Shown: piece after piece, positions 10,120-20,583 of the stretch
How the letters are laid out: the number at the start of each line of letters is the position of its first letter
How positions within the stretch are numbered: position 1 is the stretch's first letter
Source of the DNA: Blastomyces gilchristii SLH14081
Taxonomy: Eukaryota > Ascomycota > Eurotiomycetes > Onygenales > Ajellomycetaceae
Length of the DNA stretch: 34,247 nt
Direction: 5' to 3'
Assembly (NCBI RefSeq): GCF_000003855.2
Contig: NW_003101678.1
Coordinates: 3,114,607 to 3,148,853 of the forward strand
The notes under the pieces: generated by a model
Databases searched by the model: none
Told to the model about the DNA's origin: nothing
What the model saw: only the letters and a program-made list of their open reading frames with translations
Translations under genes and position numbers: made by a program

Positions 10120-12996
10120 ATGAATATATAACAAAAATAACAAAAAAAGTTTAAAAACTCTTCAAAAATCACATTTATTTAAAATAATGTGAATAGAAAC
10201 TCAAATTATATTTATTCTTATCTTCAAATTGTATTTGAATAAAAAGTTGATTTTATACTGCTTCAGAAGCTGAATTTTGATGCTGAGTAAAAATATGTTA
10301 TTTCTCATTTAAGCTACTACTGCTTTTTATCTCAAAAGTCTGAGATAAAGTCAAGAGTAGTGATCTATAAAAGAAAGAGATCAAGATATTAATTTAATCT
10401 AAGATTTAATATCATGTCTGACCCTGATATTCTGATGAGTGATATTATAGATAAAGAAAATGAGTTTGATACTATACAGCTCATAAATATCTATAATAAA
10501 AAGTTATTGAAGAAAAATAACAATATCTGAACAATTGATAGAGAATTTCTGAACATAACTTCATCAAGAAACTCTATAACTGTAGAAGATTTCAATGCAC
10601 ATCATCTCTGATGAAATTCAGAATACAAGAGAGCAGTGAGAGCTGATAATCTGATTGAATAAATCTTTAAGTATTCAATAGATTTGATTAATAAGTCTGA
10701 TCAACAAACATTCTTTAGAAAAGACATGAAACAGAAGTCTATTATAGATCTAATCTTCATGTCACAAAATCTAATGAAAAGAAGACTTGTAAACTGATTT
10801 ATTAATTCAAATGAGATATCAGAATCAGGTCATGAGATTATTCAATTTGATATTGAACTGAGTGAAAAACAAATGAGTGAAAATCCTCTTCTCTCTAATC
10901 AGTATAACTTTGAAAAAGCTGATTGAAAAGCAGTTGAAGAAAGCATAAAACTGTTAAAATCTGAAAGACAGAATGAGCTATATTGAAATTCTGGTCAAGA
11001 TATCTCAAATGAAATGCTTGAGAATAGAGTGAAGCTTATTACATTTATTATTCTAACAAGTGTTAGAGATAATATTTTAAAAAGAAAATCTTCTGAGTAT
11101 TCAAAACCTTGATGAAATGAGAATATCTCATCTAAAAGAAAAGAATTAGCTACTGCTAGAAGAGATTGAAAGAATGATGTAATATCTAATGAAGAGTTCA
11201 AAGCTGTCAGAAATGAATATTTTTCAGATATTAAAAGAGCTAAAACAGACTGCTGGAATAAATTTCTTGAAGAAGTATAAGAGAAGGAAGTTTTTAAAGC
11301 TTTTAACTATACTAAAACAAGAAGTGTAGTAAAACTTTCAGCCTTAGAATATGAGTTTCAGAATGAATCATATACAGTAAACTCTTTTGAGGAAAAATGT
11401 CAAGCTTTCATAAGAATTCTCTTTCAGAACTCATCAGATTCAGATTCAGATTCAGAGAAAGAGAATATATCACTTCTCAACTACATTGATGAAAATGACT
11501 GAGAATGATCTGATCTTACACAAGATGAATGAGAGTCAGCTATCTTCTCAAGTTCTGTTAAAACTGCTGCAGATTCGGATTCAATTAATCACTTGATTAT
11601 TCAAAATACATATTCCTACTTAAAGAATGAATATTTTGAGCTCTTTTTCAATCTCTTGAAAAATGAATATTATTCTGAATGCTGGAGAGAAGTCACTGGA
11701 GTGATTCTTGCAAAACCTAATAGAAAAACTTCAATTCCTAAGTTATATAGAGTAATATCTCTATTGAACTGCCTAGGAAAGGTTTTAGAAAAGATAATAG
11801 CTACTCAACTATCTTTTATAAGCTCTATAGATGATTCTCTTTTATTCAGTGAATAAATGAGAGATAGAAAACAGTGTTCTATAATTGACACTGTTCTCTC
11901 AGTTGTTTATAATATTCAAATAGCAAAGCATGAGAATCTGGTCTCAACTGCAGTTTTTATTGATATAAAAGAAGCATTTAATCATATTTCAAAGTCAAAG
12001 TTAATTCAGATATTGAAGATATTAAAACTGTCACTTTCTCTAATAAAATGAGTTAACTGTTTTATATCTAAAAGAATTATTCAACTCTTCTTTGATGGAA
12101 TGAAATAAGACAAGACTGAGATAAAAATAGAAGTATCACAGAGATCTTCAATCTCACTCATTTTATTTGCAATATACACTGCATATCTATTCAAAAATAG
12201 AAATATGAGAATAGTGTGATCTCTGAGTTATGTGAATGATATTGATCTAGTCTACAGCTCAAAAACTATCAAAGAGAATTTAAAAGTAATTGAAGAAGCT
12301 GCAAAGGAAATCTTTGTTAGAGCAGATATCAATCAAATTCAATTTGATATGAATAAAACTGAGTTAATTCATTTCTTTTCTAGATTCAATGAGAAAGAAC
12401 TATCTCTAACTCTTTTAAATAGAGAGATTAAACCCAGTGTAAATATCAAATGATTAGAAGTATGATTAAACTCTAAGTTGAATTTTAAATATCACATTCA
12501 ACAAAGAACTGTCAAGGCAGAAAGACTATTGAACAACATAATCAGACTATTAAATACAGAGAGAGGTCTATCCTTCCAGGCTATGAGACAGTTATATATA
12601 GCCTGTATTACATCAGTAGCTGATTATGAAGTTCAAGTTTGATGAAATAATCAAGAGAATTTCACTGAACTCTTTCAAAGTCTGTAAAACAGAGCCTTGA
12701 GAAGAATTCTGAAAGCATTCAAATCATCTTCTATTAAAGCAATGAAAATTGAAGCTTCAATTCCTTCTGCTGCTATTAGATTTGAAAAGGCCTGTATGAA
12801 CTATGCTCTGAGAGTTGTAAAGATGAGCTCAAATCATATAATCAGAGAAAGAGTCTCTTCTTCATTTTCATTAATTAACTCTGGAAATGAACTGGATTGA
12901 AATAGATTTCTTGATTGAAATGAAAATAATTCTTCAAAGAAAATGCCTTCTCAACTGTACAGACTATGCTCTCTGATTAAAAATCAATTTTCTTCT
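10120..12996 (+). pseudogene. LINE ORF2: APE endonuclease and reverse transcriptase, broken and cut by the assembly gap
   Basis: One frame runs from an ATG at 10120 into the gap at 12997 with only nonsense interruptions. Endonuclease: LLQKLN at about 10258-10275 matches the catalytic LLQEP motif with Glu changed to Lys and Pro to Leu. DFNAHH at 10588-10605 is followed by CTC and two TGA codons where proline and two tryptophans are usual. ESGHE near 10825 stands where SDH is expected. Reverse transcriptase: AVFIDIKEAF (about 11955), a mutated PQGSP motif reading SQRSS (about 12137), and SYVNDIDLVYSS (about 12226-12261) with one catalytic Asp changed to Asn. The region after about 12500 matches the LINE thumb and C-terminal part. 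An RNase H domain, usual in Tad1, would fall in the gap. Confidence 0.9.
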
Positions 12997-13877
12997 NNNN
13001 NNNNNNNNNNNNNNNNNNNNNNNNNNNNNNNNNNNNNNNNNNNNNNNNNNNNNNNNNNNNNNNNNNNNNNNNNNNNNNNNNNNNNNNNNNNNNNNNNNNN
13101 NNNNNNNNNNNNNNNNNNNNNNNNNNNNNNNNNNNNNNNNNNNNNNNNNNNNNNNNNNNNNNNNNNNNNNNNNNNNNNNNNNNNNNNNNNNNNNNNNNNN
13201 NNNNNNNNNNNNNNNNNNNNNNNNNNNNNNNNNNNNNNNNNNNNNNNNNNNNNNNNNNNNNNNNNNNNNNNNNNNNNNNNNNNNNNNNNNNNNNNNNNNN
13301 NNNNNNNNNNNNNNNNNNNNNNNNNNNNNNNNNNNNNNNNNNNNNNNNNNNNNNNNNNNNNNNNNNNNNNNNNNNNNNNNNNNNNNNNNNNNNNNNNNNN
13401 NNNNNNNNNNNNNNNNNNNNNNNNNNNNNNNNNNNNNNNNNNNNNNNNNNNNNNNNNNNNNNNNNNNNNNNNNNNNNNNNNNNNNNNNNNNNNNNNNNNN
13501 NNNNNNNNNNNNNNNNNNNNNNNNNNNNNNNNNNNNNNNNNNNNNNNNNNNNNNNNNNNNNNNNNNNNNNNNNNNNNNNNNNNNNNNNNNNNNNNNNNNN
13601 NNNNNNNNNNNNNNNNNNNNNNNNNNNNNNNNNNNNNNNNNNNNNNNNNNNNNNNNNNNNNNNNNNNNNNNNNNNNNNNNNNNNNNNNNNNNNNNNNNNN
13701 NNNNNNNNNNNNNNNNNNNNNNNNNNNNNNNNNNNNNNNNNNNNNNNNNNNNNNNNNNNNNNNNNNNNNNNNNNNNNNNNNNNNNNNNNNNNNNNNNNNN
13801 NNNNNNNNNNNNNNNNNNNNNNNNNNNNNNNNNNNNNNNNNNNNNNNNNNNNNNNNNNNNNNNNNNNNNNNNNNNNN
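12997..13877. other. Assembly gap (881 N)
   Basis: Unknown bases. The gap removes the end of ORF2 and the start of the LINE 3' region. Its stated length may be an estimate by the assembler. Any open frame through it is an artefact. Confidence 1.
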
Positions 13878-14160
13878 TATAATTTCGTTTTGTTATAGTC
13901 TCTCTTTACTTTATCTTTTTCGTTATCTTTTCCTTTCAATTTCTTTCTATCTATCTATTTAATGTGTCTATCTTTGAGACTGTGTTCTTTTTCTCTTTTC
14001 TTTTGTCATGATATTGTCAAATGATTTCAAAGTATCAAAAGATGTTAAAACACTGCAATTTGTAAACAGTTTTTTGTATTCTGGGCTGGAAATTTTCTGA
14101 TTTTTGCATATCTGAAATTGATGAATGTATAATAGTTAACTTTACAGACATAGAAAAAAC

Positions 14161-14182
14161 CCTGAGAACTAAAGTTCTCAGG
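14161..14182 (+). other. Perfect hairpin near the LINE 3' end
   Basis: CCTGAGAAC, loop TAAA, GTTCTCAGG: a perfect 9-bp stem. It lies 57 bp before the LINE end, where several LINEs have a stem-loop recognised by their own reverse transcriptase. That role is inferred by position. Confidence 0.75.
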
Positions 14183-14214
14183 TAGATGTCATAGTCTCTG
14201 ACTGCATACATCTA
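14183..14214 (+). other. Second hairpin near the LINE 3' end
   Basis: TAGATGT (14183-14189) pairs with ACATCTA (14208-14214), giving a 7-bp stem with an 18-base loop, immediately after the first hairpin. The tandem arrangement strengthens the case for a structured 3' end, but the larger loop makes it less certain. Confidence 0.5.
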
Positions 14215-14239
14215 TAATTGAAGAATAATAATAATAATA

Positions 14240-14252
14240 ACTATTAATTAAT
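14240..14252 (+). repeat. Target-site duplication of the LINE, right copy
   Basis: ACTATTAATTAAT, identical to 6854-6866. After it the reverse transcriptase of O continues in the same frame as before the LINE. Confidence 0.93.
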
Positions 14253-17200
14253 AAGATAATCAATCAATTATCTGAAGCAAAGATATTCTCAAAGATTAAT
14301 ATATGAAATGTCTATCATAGAATTAGAGTTAATGAAGATGACATTTGAAAAACAGCTTTTCATATCAAGTACAGCAATTTTGAATATTTTATTTTATCTT
14401 TTAATCTTTATAATGCTTCAGTCATCTTCTAGATCTATATAAATGAGACACTGTGAGGCCTTGTTAACATCTTCTATATAGTATACTTAGATAACATTCT
14501 AATCTTCTTGAAAACAGAGAAAGAATATGATACTCATGTTCAAGAAGTGTTGAGTCACTTGAGACAGCATTAACTCTATATAAACACTGAAAAATGCTTA
14601 TTCTACATGCAGGAGATTGATTTTTTAGATTATATTATTAAGATGAACAGCATTTCAATGAACAGAAGCTGAGTCTCTGTCATTAAGAACTGGTCAGCAC
14701 TGCAGATGTACTATGAGATGTAGATATTTCTAGAATTTATGAATTTCTACAGATGATTCATCTATACATATTTACAGATTACTGTCTCTCTTACAGATCT
14801 GTTAAAGAGAAGTGTGAAAGACAGAAAACAGAATCATTTATTCTCATTCAAGACACTGTGCAGATATTTATAGAATTGAAACAAGCTTTTACAGATATTA
14901 CAATACTGAATCACTTTAATCTCAACTTACTCAGTCAGTGTGAGACTGATACATTTAAGAATGAAATCTATGAAATCTTTTCACAGTTGACACTGAAGAT
15001 CTTTTAACATTGAAAGAATTGAGAAATAATAATCTCTGAGAATACAGACAATGAAATGTCTGTAAGAGAAGACTTTTTCACAGAGTCTATAAGATACTGT
15101 GAATAAAAATCAGTGATCTTCTTCTCTAAGAAGTTATCACTTATACAGAGAAGGTATGATACTCATGATCAAGAGATGTTAGCAATTATTGAATTCTTTA
15201 AGATCTAGTAACATTATCTTCAGAGTAGTAAGTATTCAGTGTAAGTTCTCACTAATTATACAAATCTGTGTTACTTCTTAACAACAAAGAGCTTGATAGA
15301 ACATTAAGTTAGATGAGTGAAGCTGCTTTCAGAGTATAATTTCTATATCTGATATTATTCAGATCAGCTTAATTCTGCTGACACACTGTCTAGACAGTCT
15401 GATTATACTATTATTAATGAGAAGAAGAATTCTACAAAAGAATCTCTATCATCACTGTAGAAGAAGCTGACTACAGAGAATTAAGATTCTCTGAAACTTA
15501 GAAACAGCACTGATAAGACAGCTGCATGACTTAGTATAGAAGATGAAAGACAATCTGAGTTCTCACAGAGAACTGATACTGAAGATTATAAGCTTCTTAT
15601 ATTACATCTTACTATTATTAAATTGATAAAGAATGAAACAGTTTACAATCTTTCAATCTGACTACTTTTAAAATTTATTAATAAGTTACAGCAGAGAAAC
15701 ATCTCTACTGCCGCTTGAATTCAGAACTTGAAGAAGAAAGAATTCAGTTTAAACTTGAAAGAGACAGACTCTGAGTAGAACAGTGCTGCTAAGAAATCAA
15801 GTCACTGATAACTAGAAGAATGTGAATTTCTACTACTAAATAATTCAGTCTTCATCTCTCATAGCAGAACAGTGTGTCAGAAGTGATTAAGAATTTATTA
15901 TAATAATTCTTATACTGAGCACTTCAGGTTAGAGAAGACTGAGAAGCTTTTAAAACATAAATATATTTGAGATAAGCTCTGAGCAGATGTCAAAGAGTAT
16001 ATTGAGACTTATAATATCTATCAAAGAATAAAGATTCTGCAGTATAAGTAATACAGTAAGTTAATATCACTGCCTGTTTCAAAGAGCTTATAACAGAATT
16101 TATCAATGAATTTCATAGTTGACCTGCTGAAGTCAACAAGAGTCAAAGAATATAACTTAATTTTGATTATTATTAACTGCTTTATAAAGATGATCAAATA
16201 TATCTCTATTTATAAAAAGATTAAAGCCTCTGAATTGACTGACCTGTTTTTAAATACTATCATTTGTAATCATAGTGCTCTGAAATTATTGATAATAAAT
16301 TAAAAATCTCTCTTCATCAGCAAATACTGATCAGCTTTTTATCATCATCTTATAATAAGATATCTTCTCAGCACTGTATTTTATTCACAGACAGATGATC
16401 AGACTGAACATTAGAATCAGATATTAGAATAGTATCTTTGAGCATTTTATTTATATTATCAGAATGATTGACTCAAACATCTTCTGATCACTGAATTCAC
16501 ATATAACAATGCAAAGAATGCAATCTTAAAGATATCTTCTTTCTATACTTATTATGAATATAATTCTTCATTACTCAGTAATATCATAGATAATATTTTA
16601 AAGAGAAGAATAGACAGTCAGAATGTTAAACAGATATAGAGAACAGAGTACTTCTCAGTATCAGAAGTAAAAGTAAGATTAAAACTTTTAAATAAAATTT
16701 ATAAGAAGATGATAAAAAGTATTCATCACACTCAGAAACAGCAGATAGAATACTATAATTGAAAACATCTTTTAATGAAGTTCTTAATAGAGAATCAAGT
16801 GCTACTTTCAGCAAAGAATATCAAGATAATAAGACTGTGTAAGAAGCTCAGTGAGTAGTGACTAGAATCTTTCTCAGTAATAAGAGTGATTGATAAACAG
16901 ATATATAAGTTGAAATTACTCTCAGAATTGAAATCAATTTATTCTGTTTTTCACATTTTCTATTTAAAGCTCTATAAGCAATGCTCTGAGGCAGAGCTGC
17001 CTTGACTGAATAGTATTAAGATTAAGAGTGATACTAAATATCTTATGAAGAAAATATTGAATAAGTGAATATATTATAATAAGCTTCAATATCTTATTAA
17101 ATGAGAAGATTATTCATTATCAGAGAATTCATGAAAATTACTTAAGTATTTGAAAAATACTGAGAAAGAGATTGTAAGCTATGAGATAGTTAGTAAAGAC

Positions 17201-17280
17201 TGCTCTATTACATATCAGAGATATTGAGTAAGAAATACTACTTAAGACTTCTTATTTTTTCTTAAAGAGTTTTTTAGAGA
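14253..17280 (+). pseudogene. Broken pol of element O, second part: reverse transcriptase, RNase H, integrase, chromodomain-like tail
   Basis: The frame resumes with NQLSEAKIFSKI and YHRIR (about 14262-14325). The catalytic box at about 14478-14505 reads VYLDNILIF, second Asp changed to Asn. A one-base frameshift around 14800-14830 moves the rest to another frame. RNase H follows with YDTHDQEMLAIIEFFK (about 15155-15202) and LNSADTLSRQSDY (about 15367-15405). In the integrase core (about 16106-16420), MNFIVDLLKSTRVKEYN is followed by positions where both core Asp residues read Asn. The C-terminal part has VFHIFYLKLYK (about 16953-16985) and a chromodomain-like stretch with NKLQYLIK (about 17080-17103). 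Most stops are TGA at tryptophan positions. Confidence 0.88.
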
Positions 17281-17874
17281 TAATCTTGTAGTGATAAGCT
17301 AGTGTCTTATAAACTCTGTAATACTCTTCTTCTATTTTCTCTCAAAGGGTTTTTAGAAGTTTAATGAGACTACACAAGTATAAAATTCCTGAAGTGATTA
17401 GAGAGAAGAAATATTTGAAATTAATAAAAAGATTAATATTATTAATCTGTGAATCACTACTATTCTAATAGAGCTGCAGCTTATAGAAAAAGTAAAAAGA
17501 GAGATCTCAGAGTCTACTTATCAATAATTACATTCTCATCAAACTCATTCTTCACTGTTAAAGTCTTCAGTACTGATATATTTATCTGCTGAGAAGTTAG
17601 TACTGCAGTGCTGTAGAGAAGCATGTTATAAAAGAGTATAAGAAATACATGAAGTATTAACTTATTAATTTATAAAGTATCTAAGTTATCTACTTTAATT
17701 GAAGTAAGATTCTCTTTAATCAGTGATTTATCTCTGCAGTACTTTCAACAGTGACACTGACTAATCTCTTCTTAAGATTAGTTATTCTGAGATGTTTTTT
17801 CATCTCAGAGACTCATGCTTTCATCTTCTTTTACAGATAAGTAAGAAGAATCTTCTCAGTCTTGATGAAATTCA
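17281..17874. other. Non-coding stretch between pol and the antisense frame in O
   Basis: AT-rich, C/G-depleted and with stops in every frame. I recognise no protein motif, repeat or promoter. It probably holds the end of the O pol transcript and the 3' end of the opposing frame. Confidence 0.5.
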
Positions 17875-18576
17875 TTAACACTTGAAGCTCTGAGATTCTT
17901 GCTCTGTACTGCTTGAGTATCTGTACTTCTTGTCAGAACTGATATAACATCTTCTTGTAGAGTAGATAATACTTACAGAGAGACAGAAGTCATTGTTACA
18001 GATGTAATGAAAATAACAGAAGTGAGAGAAGAAATGAGTGTATAAAATCTCTTCTTTCTTCAGCTGCTTGACACAGTACAGACAAGTGATAGTGCTGATC
18101 AGAGACTGCATCAGAGCCTTCTTACAGAGAGAAGATAAAGAAACTGTAGAACTCTGTGAACTCAACTCAGCAGTATTCTAAGCAGGGCTTAGACATGTCA
18201 TAGAAGAGAAACTACAGATTAAGCTTCTTAGAGTCACTGTTTCTGAAATCAAGCTCTCTCTGAGATTCTCTTCAAATGATCATATGAGGTCATATATCAC
18301 TATGTTGACTGAGAGAGAAGGCAGTGTCTCAACAGTGATGAGAGAGACAGAAAATGAATCAGATATAGATAAGCAGATTAGTAGAAGAAATAACATCTCA
18401 CTGCAAGACACAGTGACTATTATCATGATCATAAGAGAAGTAGAAGAAGAAGAAGAAGAAGATGTGATAATAAGAGCAGTGCTCTTACAGCTCATTGACA
18501 CTGCTGTCTTCATCTTCAATCTGACTTTCTTGATAGTTATGAAGATCACAGCTGCATTACAAAGACATTTAATCAC
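17875..18576 (-). pseudogene. Antisense Ser-rich, Cys-rich accessory ORF of element O
   Basis: On the strand opposite to gag-pol, one frame stays nearly open for about 234 codons, broken only by a TGA near 18277 and a TAG near 18180. The N-terminal half is Ser/Thr-rich (a Ser run near 18440-18460). The C-terminal half has a cysteine pattern: CLYC at 18073-18084, then CNNDFC at 17983-18000 and RRC near 17948-17956. The arrangement resembles the Cys-rich frame on the opposite strand in element N (20977-21114). I do not know the function. A CxxC-type zinc-binding protein is a guess. The plus-strand frame at 18284-18718 overlaps and has no motif. Because gag-pol ends near 17280, this would be a convergent gene between integrase and 3' LTR. 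Confidence 0.5.
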
Positions 18577-19037
18577 TAGAAAATGTCAGAATAAGCTCTT
18601 TATTATCTTTCAAGAACAATGCTCTTATGCACTCACTATTGAAGATGAGAAAGAGGAAAAAATTATGTCACAGAAGAAAGAGAGAGATCTTTTCAAAAAA
18701 TCCTATCACTACTATTAGCTTTGTCTCTAAAACACATCACTTTTACAGAGAATCTTATATATAGAACAGAATATAATAGAAGATCTGTAAGTTACTTATT
18801 AACTATGTTTTCTATATTCTAAATTGATATATTAGAAACTCACTTATCATACAGTTGATTTAAATAAAGATGAGAAAAGAAGATCTACACAGTCAGCAGA
18901 AAAACTCATCTATTTCTTTGTATTATACACAGTATACACACTGTCAATCAGTTAACAATCATTGCTATATAACAAAGATAACTTCTAATTCAGTAATCTT
19001 AAGAGTATCAGAACTATACTCTTAAAGAAGAGAGTAT
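18577..19037. other. Sequence between the antisense frame and the 3' LTR of O
   Basis: No recognisable gene. If the antisense frame was expressed, its promoter would lie here or in the 3' LTR. A clear polypurine tract before 19038 is not visible; AAGAAGAGAG at 19024-19033 is a weak candidate. Confidence 0.45.
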
Positions 19038-19395
19038 TATCACACTTTCAGCTGTATTAAGACTCTGTTACAGTTTCACACAGCTTATCACTTTCATGTG
19101 ATTAATTTCATTCATCTTACAGACTGTTCAAACCAGTTTTCAACCACTCTATGACATTATTCAGATATATTATAGAAAGATTCAATTAATGAATATGAGA
19201 ATCTCACTTCTATACAAGATCAGCAGATTACTCTTTCATAACAGTGAGACAATACTGAGGTATTACTTCGGCTATTCTTACTCATGAAATGAGAGAAGAG
19301 TATCTGCTTATTATCTATATAGAATAGCTAGATACTGGCTTTCTATTAAAGAAGTCAGTGATTCATTTATACAAGAGTTACTATGTTTCTCATAC
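19038..19395 (+). repeat. 3' LTR of element O, first fragment
   Basis: Aligns with 4358 to about 4733 of the 5' LTR. It begins TATCACACT where the 5' copy has TGTCACGCT. It is cut at 19395 by element N and resumes after 28728. Most differences from the 5' LTR are loss of CG, CC or GG in this copy, with some CpA changes as well. Confidence 0.9.
19392..19395 (+). repeat. Target-site duplication of element N, left copy
   Basis: ATAC, repeated at 28725-28728. The uninterrupted 5' LTR of O has a single ATAC at this place (CTCATACAATC). Confidence 0.9.
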
Positions 19396-19563
19396 TGTGA
19401 TTCAAAGGTTGCTTGGGCCAGCGTACGATTACAGGTGTATGCCGGCTTCTTATATATTGTACACTAAATTAATTAGTGGCTGCTATAGCCCTCTTTACAT
19501 TCATAAGCAAGTTCAGAAGCGGCCGCGTTATTATTCAATGATTATATGTTCTTTCAAATCACA
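19396..19563 (-). repeat. 3' LTR of element N (168 bp)
   Basis: Starts TGTGATTCAAAGG and ends AATCACA. Same length as the copy at 28557-28724. Hand alignment gives 24 differences, all transitions. Both copies keep a GCGGCCGCG block. Confidence 0.93.
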
Positions 19564-19575
19564 TCCTCTCTCATC
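19564..19575 (-). other. Candidate polypurine tract of element N
   Basis: TCCTCTCTC directly inside the left LTR, purine-only on the minus strand. This is where a minus-strand element needs its second-strand primer, so it supports the orientation deduced from pol. Confidence 0.55.
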
Positions 19576-20111
19576 AGATTCAGTCATGCTCACATGATCA
19601 TGACATCTACCCTAGCTTCATGCGGATTAGCATGCTACTAGTGTTCACAATTCTGTGATCTATCTCTGATTTAGCTAGTATTCTATGTACACTCTTACAA
19701 AGAAACTTTCACTATATTACATCACTCATTTACTAACTTTTTCTATTCTTCAATCATCTTCTTCATCATTGTCATTATTGAATATCATCATCTCATTCAA
19801 GATTTCTATCTCTTTCTTCTGTTCAACTCTTTCTATCTGTCTATCTATCACATTATACATGTTTCTGACAATGACTCTCTGTTTCCACAACAAGTATCAT
19901 TGTAGTGTTTATATCAGACAGTTTATTAGCAGTAAGTGTAACATATTGTGAAATATGATCAGGACTTGTTTATCTTCTAATGATTGTCAGAACAGATTAT
20001 TATGAATGATATATCTTCTTCATCTTCTTATACACTCTCAACTGTTTTTTCTTCTCAGTGAGCTTCTGATCATGTTTTCTGACACAATTTTATGTAGATA
20101 CAGATGCTGAT
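19576..20111. other. Region between the N 3' LTR and the plus-strand frames
   Basis: Contains a less mutated patch (19600-19650, with ATGCGGATTAGC) near the LTR and a short Ser/Leu-rich plus frame (19685-19951) without motifs. If the plus-strand gene of N is real, its promoter should be here or in the LTR. No promoter element is identified. Confidence 0.45.
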
Positions 20112-20558
20112 ATGTTTGTTTTTATTCATGTAGAATCTTCATATGTTGACAGATTCACATCTACTGATGATAGTGAACTCAATGTTGAATTATTGATTGA
20201 GAACTTGAAGAATGTGATAATGAAGGAATTACTTATATCATGTGTAGCTGAGTCTTCTGTGTTTCCTTCTGTTCTCTCTGTTTCTTTCTCTGCCACTTCT
20301 TCTCAATCTTCTACACCTGTCCCTGTGTCTGATTTCCTCACTCCTGCTATTCCTGCCTCTGTGTCTGATTCTCCTGCTTCTGCTATCCCTGCTCTCTCTG
20401 ATTCTGCTGTCTCTGCTTTTGTTATCAGCTCTCTCTGTTTCAAGGAGATATTGTGTAGACTTAATGAATCATATTTCTCAGTGTATACACTCTCACTCTT
20501 CTTATCAATCTCTAGAATGATTTATTATATAAAGACTGTGTACAACACAATTATCTGA
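20112..20558 (+). pseudogene. Antisense accessory ORF of element N, Ser/Pro/Ala-repeat part
   Basis: A frame of 148 codons open on the strand opposite to gag-pol of N. Its middle (about 20315-20420) is a loose repeat of Pro-Ala-Ser-Val-Ser-Asp type units of roughly 13-16 residues. It ends at a TGA at 20556, and the next frame (from 20584) follows in another phase. The two may be exons of one gene with a small intron, or one frame broken by an indel; I cannot tell which. No family is recognised. The reverse strand also gives an open acidic translation of the repeat, so the coding strand rests mainly on the neighbouring Cys-rich frame. Confidence 0.4.
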
Positions 20559-20583
20559 AGCTCAGTCATGAATACTAATTATT

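Larger units (their letters stand above)
6867..14239 (+). mobile_element. Full-length Tad1-like LINE (non-LTR retrotransposon) inside the reverse transcriptase of O
   Basis: Defined by the exact 13-bp duplication at 6854-6866 and 14240-14252. It contains a 1.6-kb 5' region with a tandem repeat, ORF1 with three zinc-knuckle-like motifs, ORF2 with APE-type endonuclease and reverse transcriptase, an 881-bp assembly gap, a 3' region with two hairpins, and an AAT-repeat tail. Gene order and motif set fit the Tad1-type LINEs of filamentous fungi. Decay is by point mutation: ORF1 stays in one frame and ORF2 stays in one frame up to the gap, interrupted only by nonsense codons. The first 500 bases are almost unmutated. 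Confidence 0.9.
13878..14239 (+). other. LINE 3' untranslated region with pyrimidine-rich start and AAT-repeat tail
   Basis: Begins after the gap with a T/C-rich stretch (13880-14005), continues without coding features, and ends in an AAT repeat (about 14224-14239) directly before the right duplication. It keeps some CG and GG (TTTCGTTTTG, GGGCTGG), so it is less mutated than the ORFs. Short A-rich or trinucleotide tails are typical LINE 3' ends and serve in target-primed reverse transcription. Confidence 0.8.

Noticed and set aside
8492..12996. Many TGA codons at tryptophan positions could mean a genetic code in which TGA is Trp (mitochondrial or other).
   Set aside because: TAA and TAG stops also occur, catalytic Asp reads Asn, Pro reads Leu, and non-coding LTR and MITE copies show the same C-to-T changes. 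Mutation explains all of this; a changed code does not.
12943..13962. Long open frames of 339 and 320 codons on the two strands.
   Set aside because: They run through the 881-base N gap; the openness is an artefact of unknown bases.
18284..18718. Plus-strand frame of 144 codons with a Glu run in element O.
   Set aside because: It is the reverse of the Ser-rich part of the minus-strand frame at 17875-18576, which extends further and has the cysteine pattern. The strand choice is not proven.
19518..19527. GCGGCCGC block in both N LTRs as a sign of cloning vector (NotI site).
   Set aside because: The same block sits in both LTRs within matching native sequence, and related CG-rich motifs occur in the LTR of O. 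No vector sequence surrounds it.
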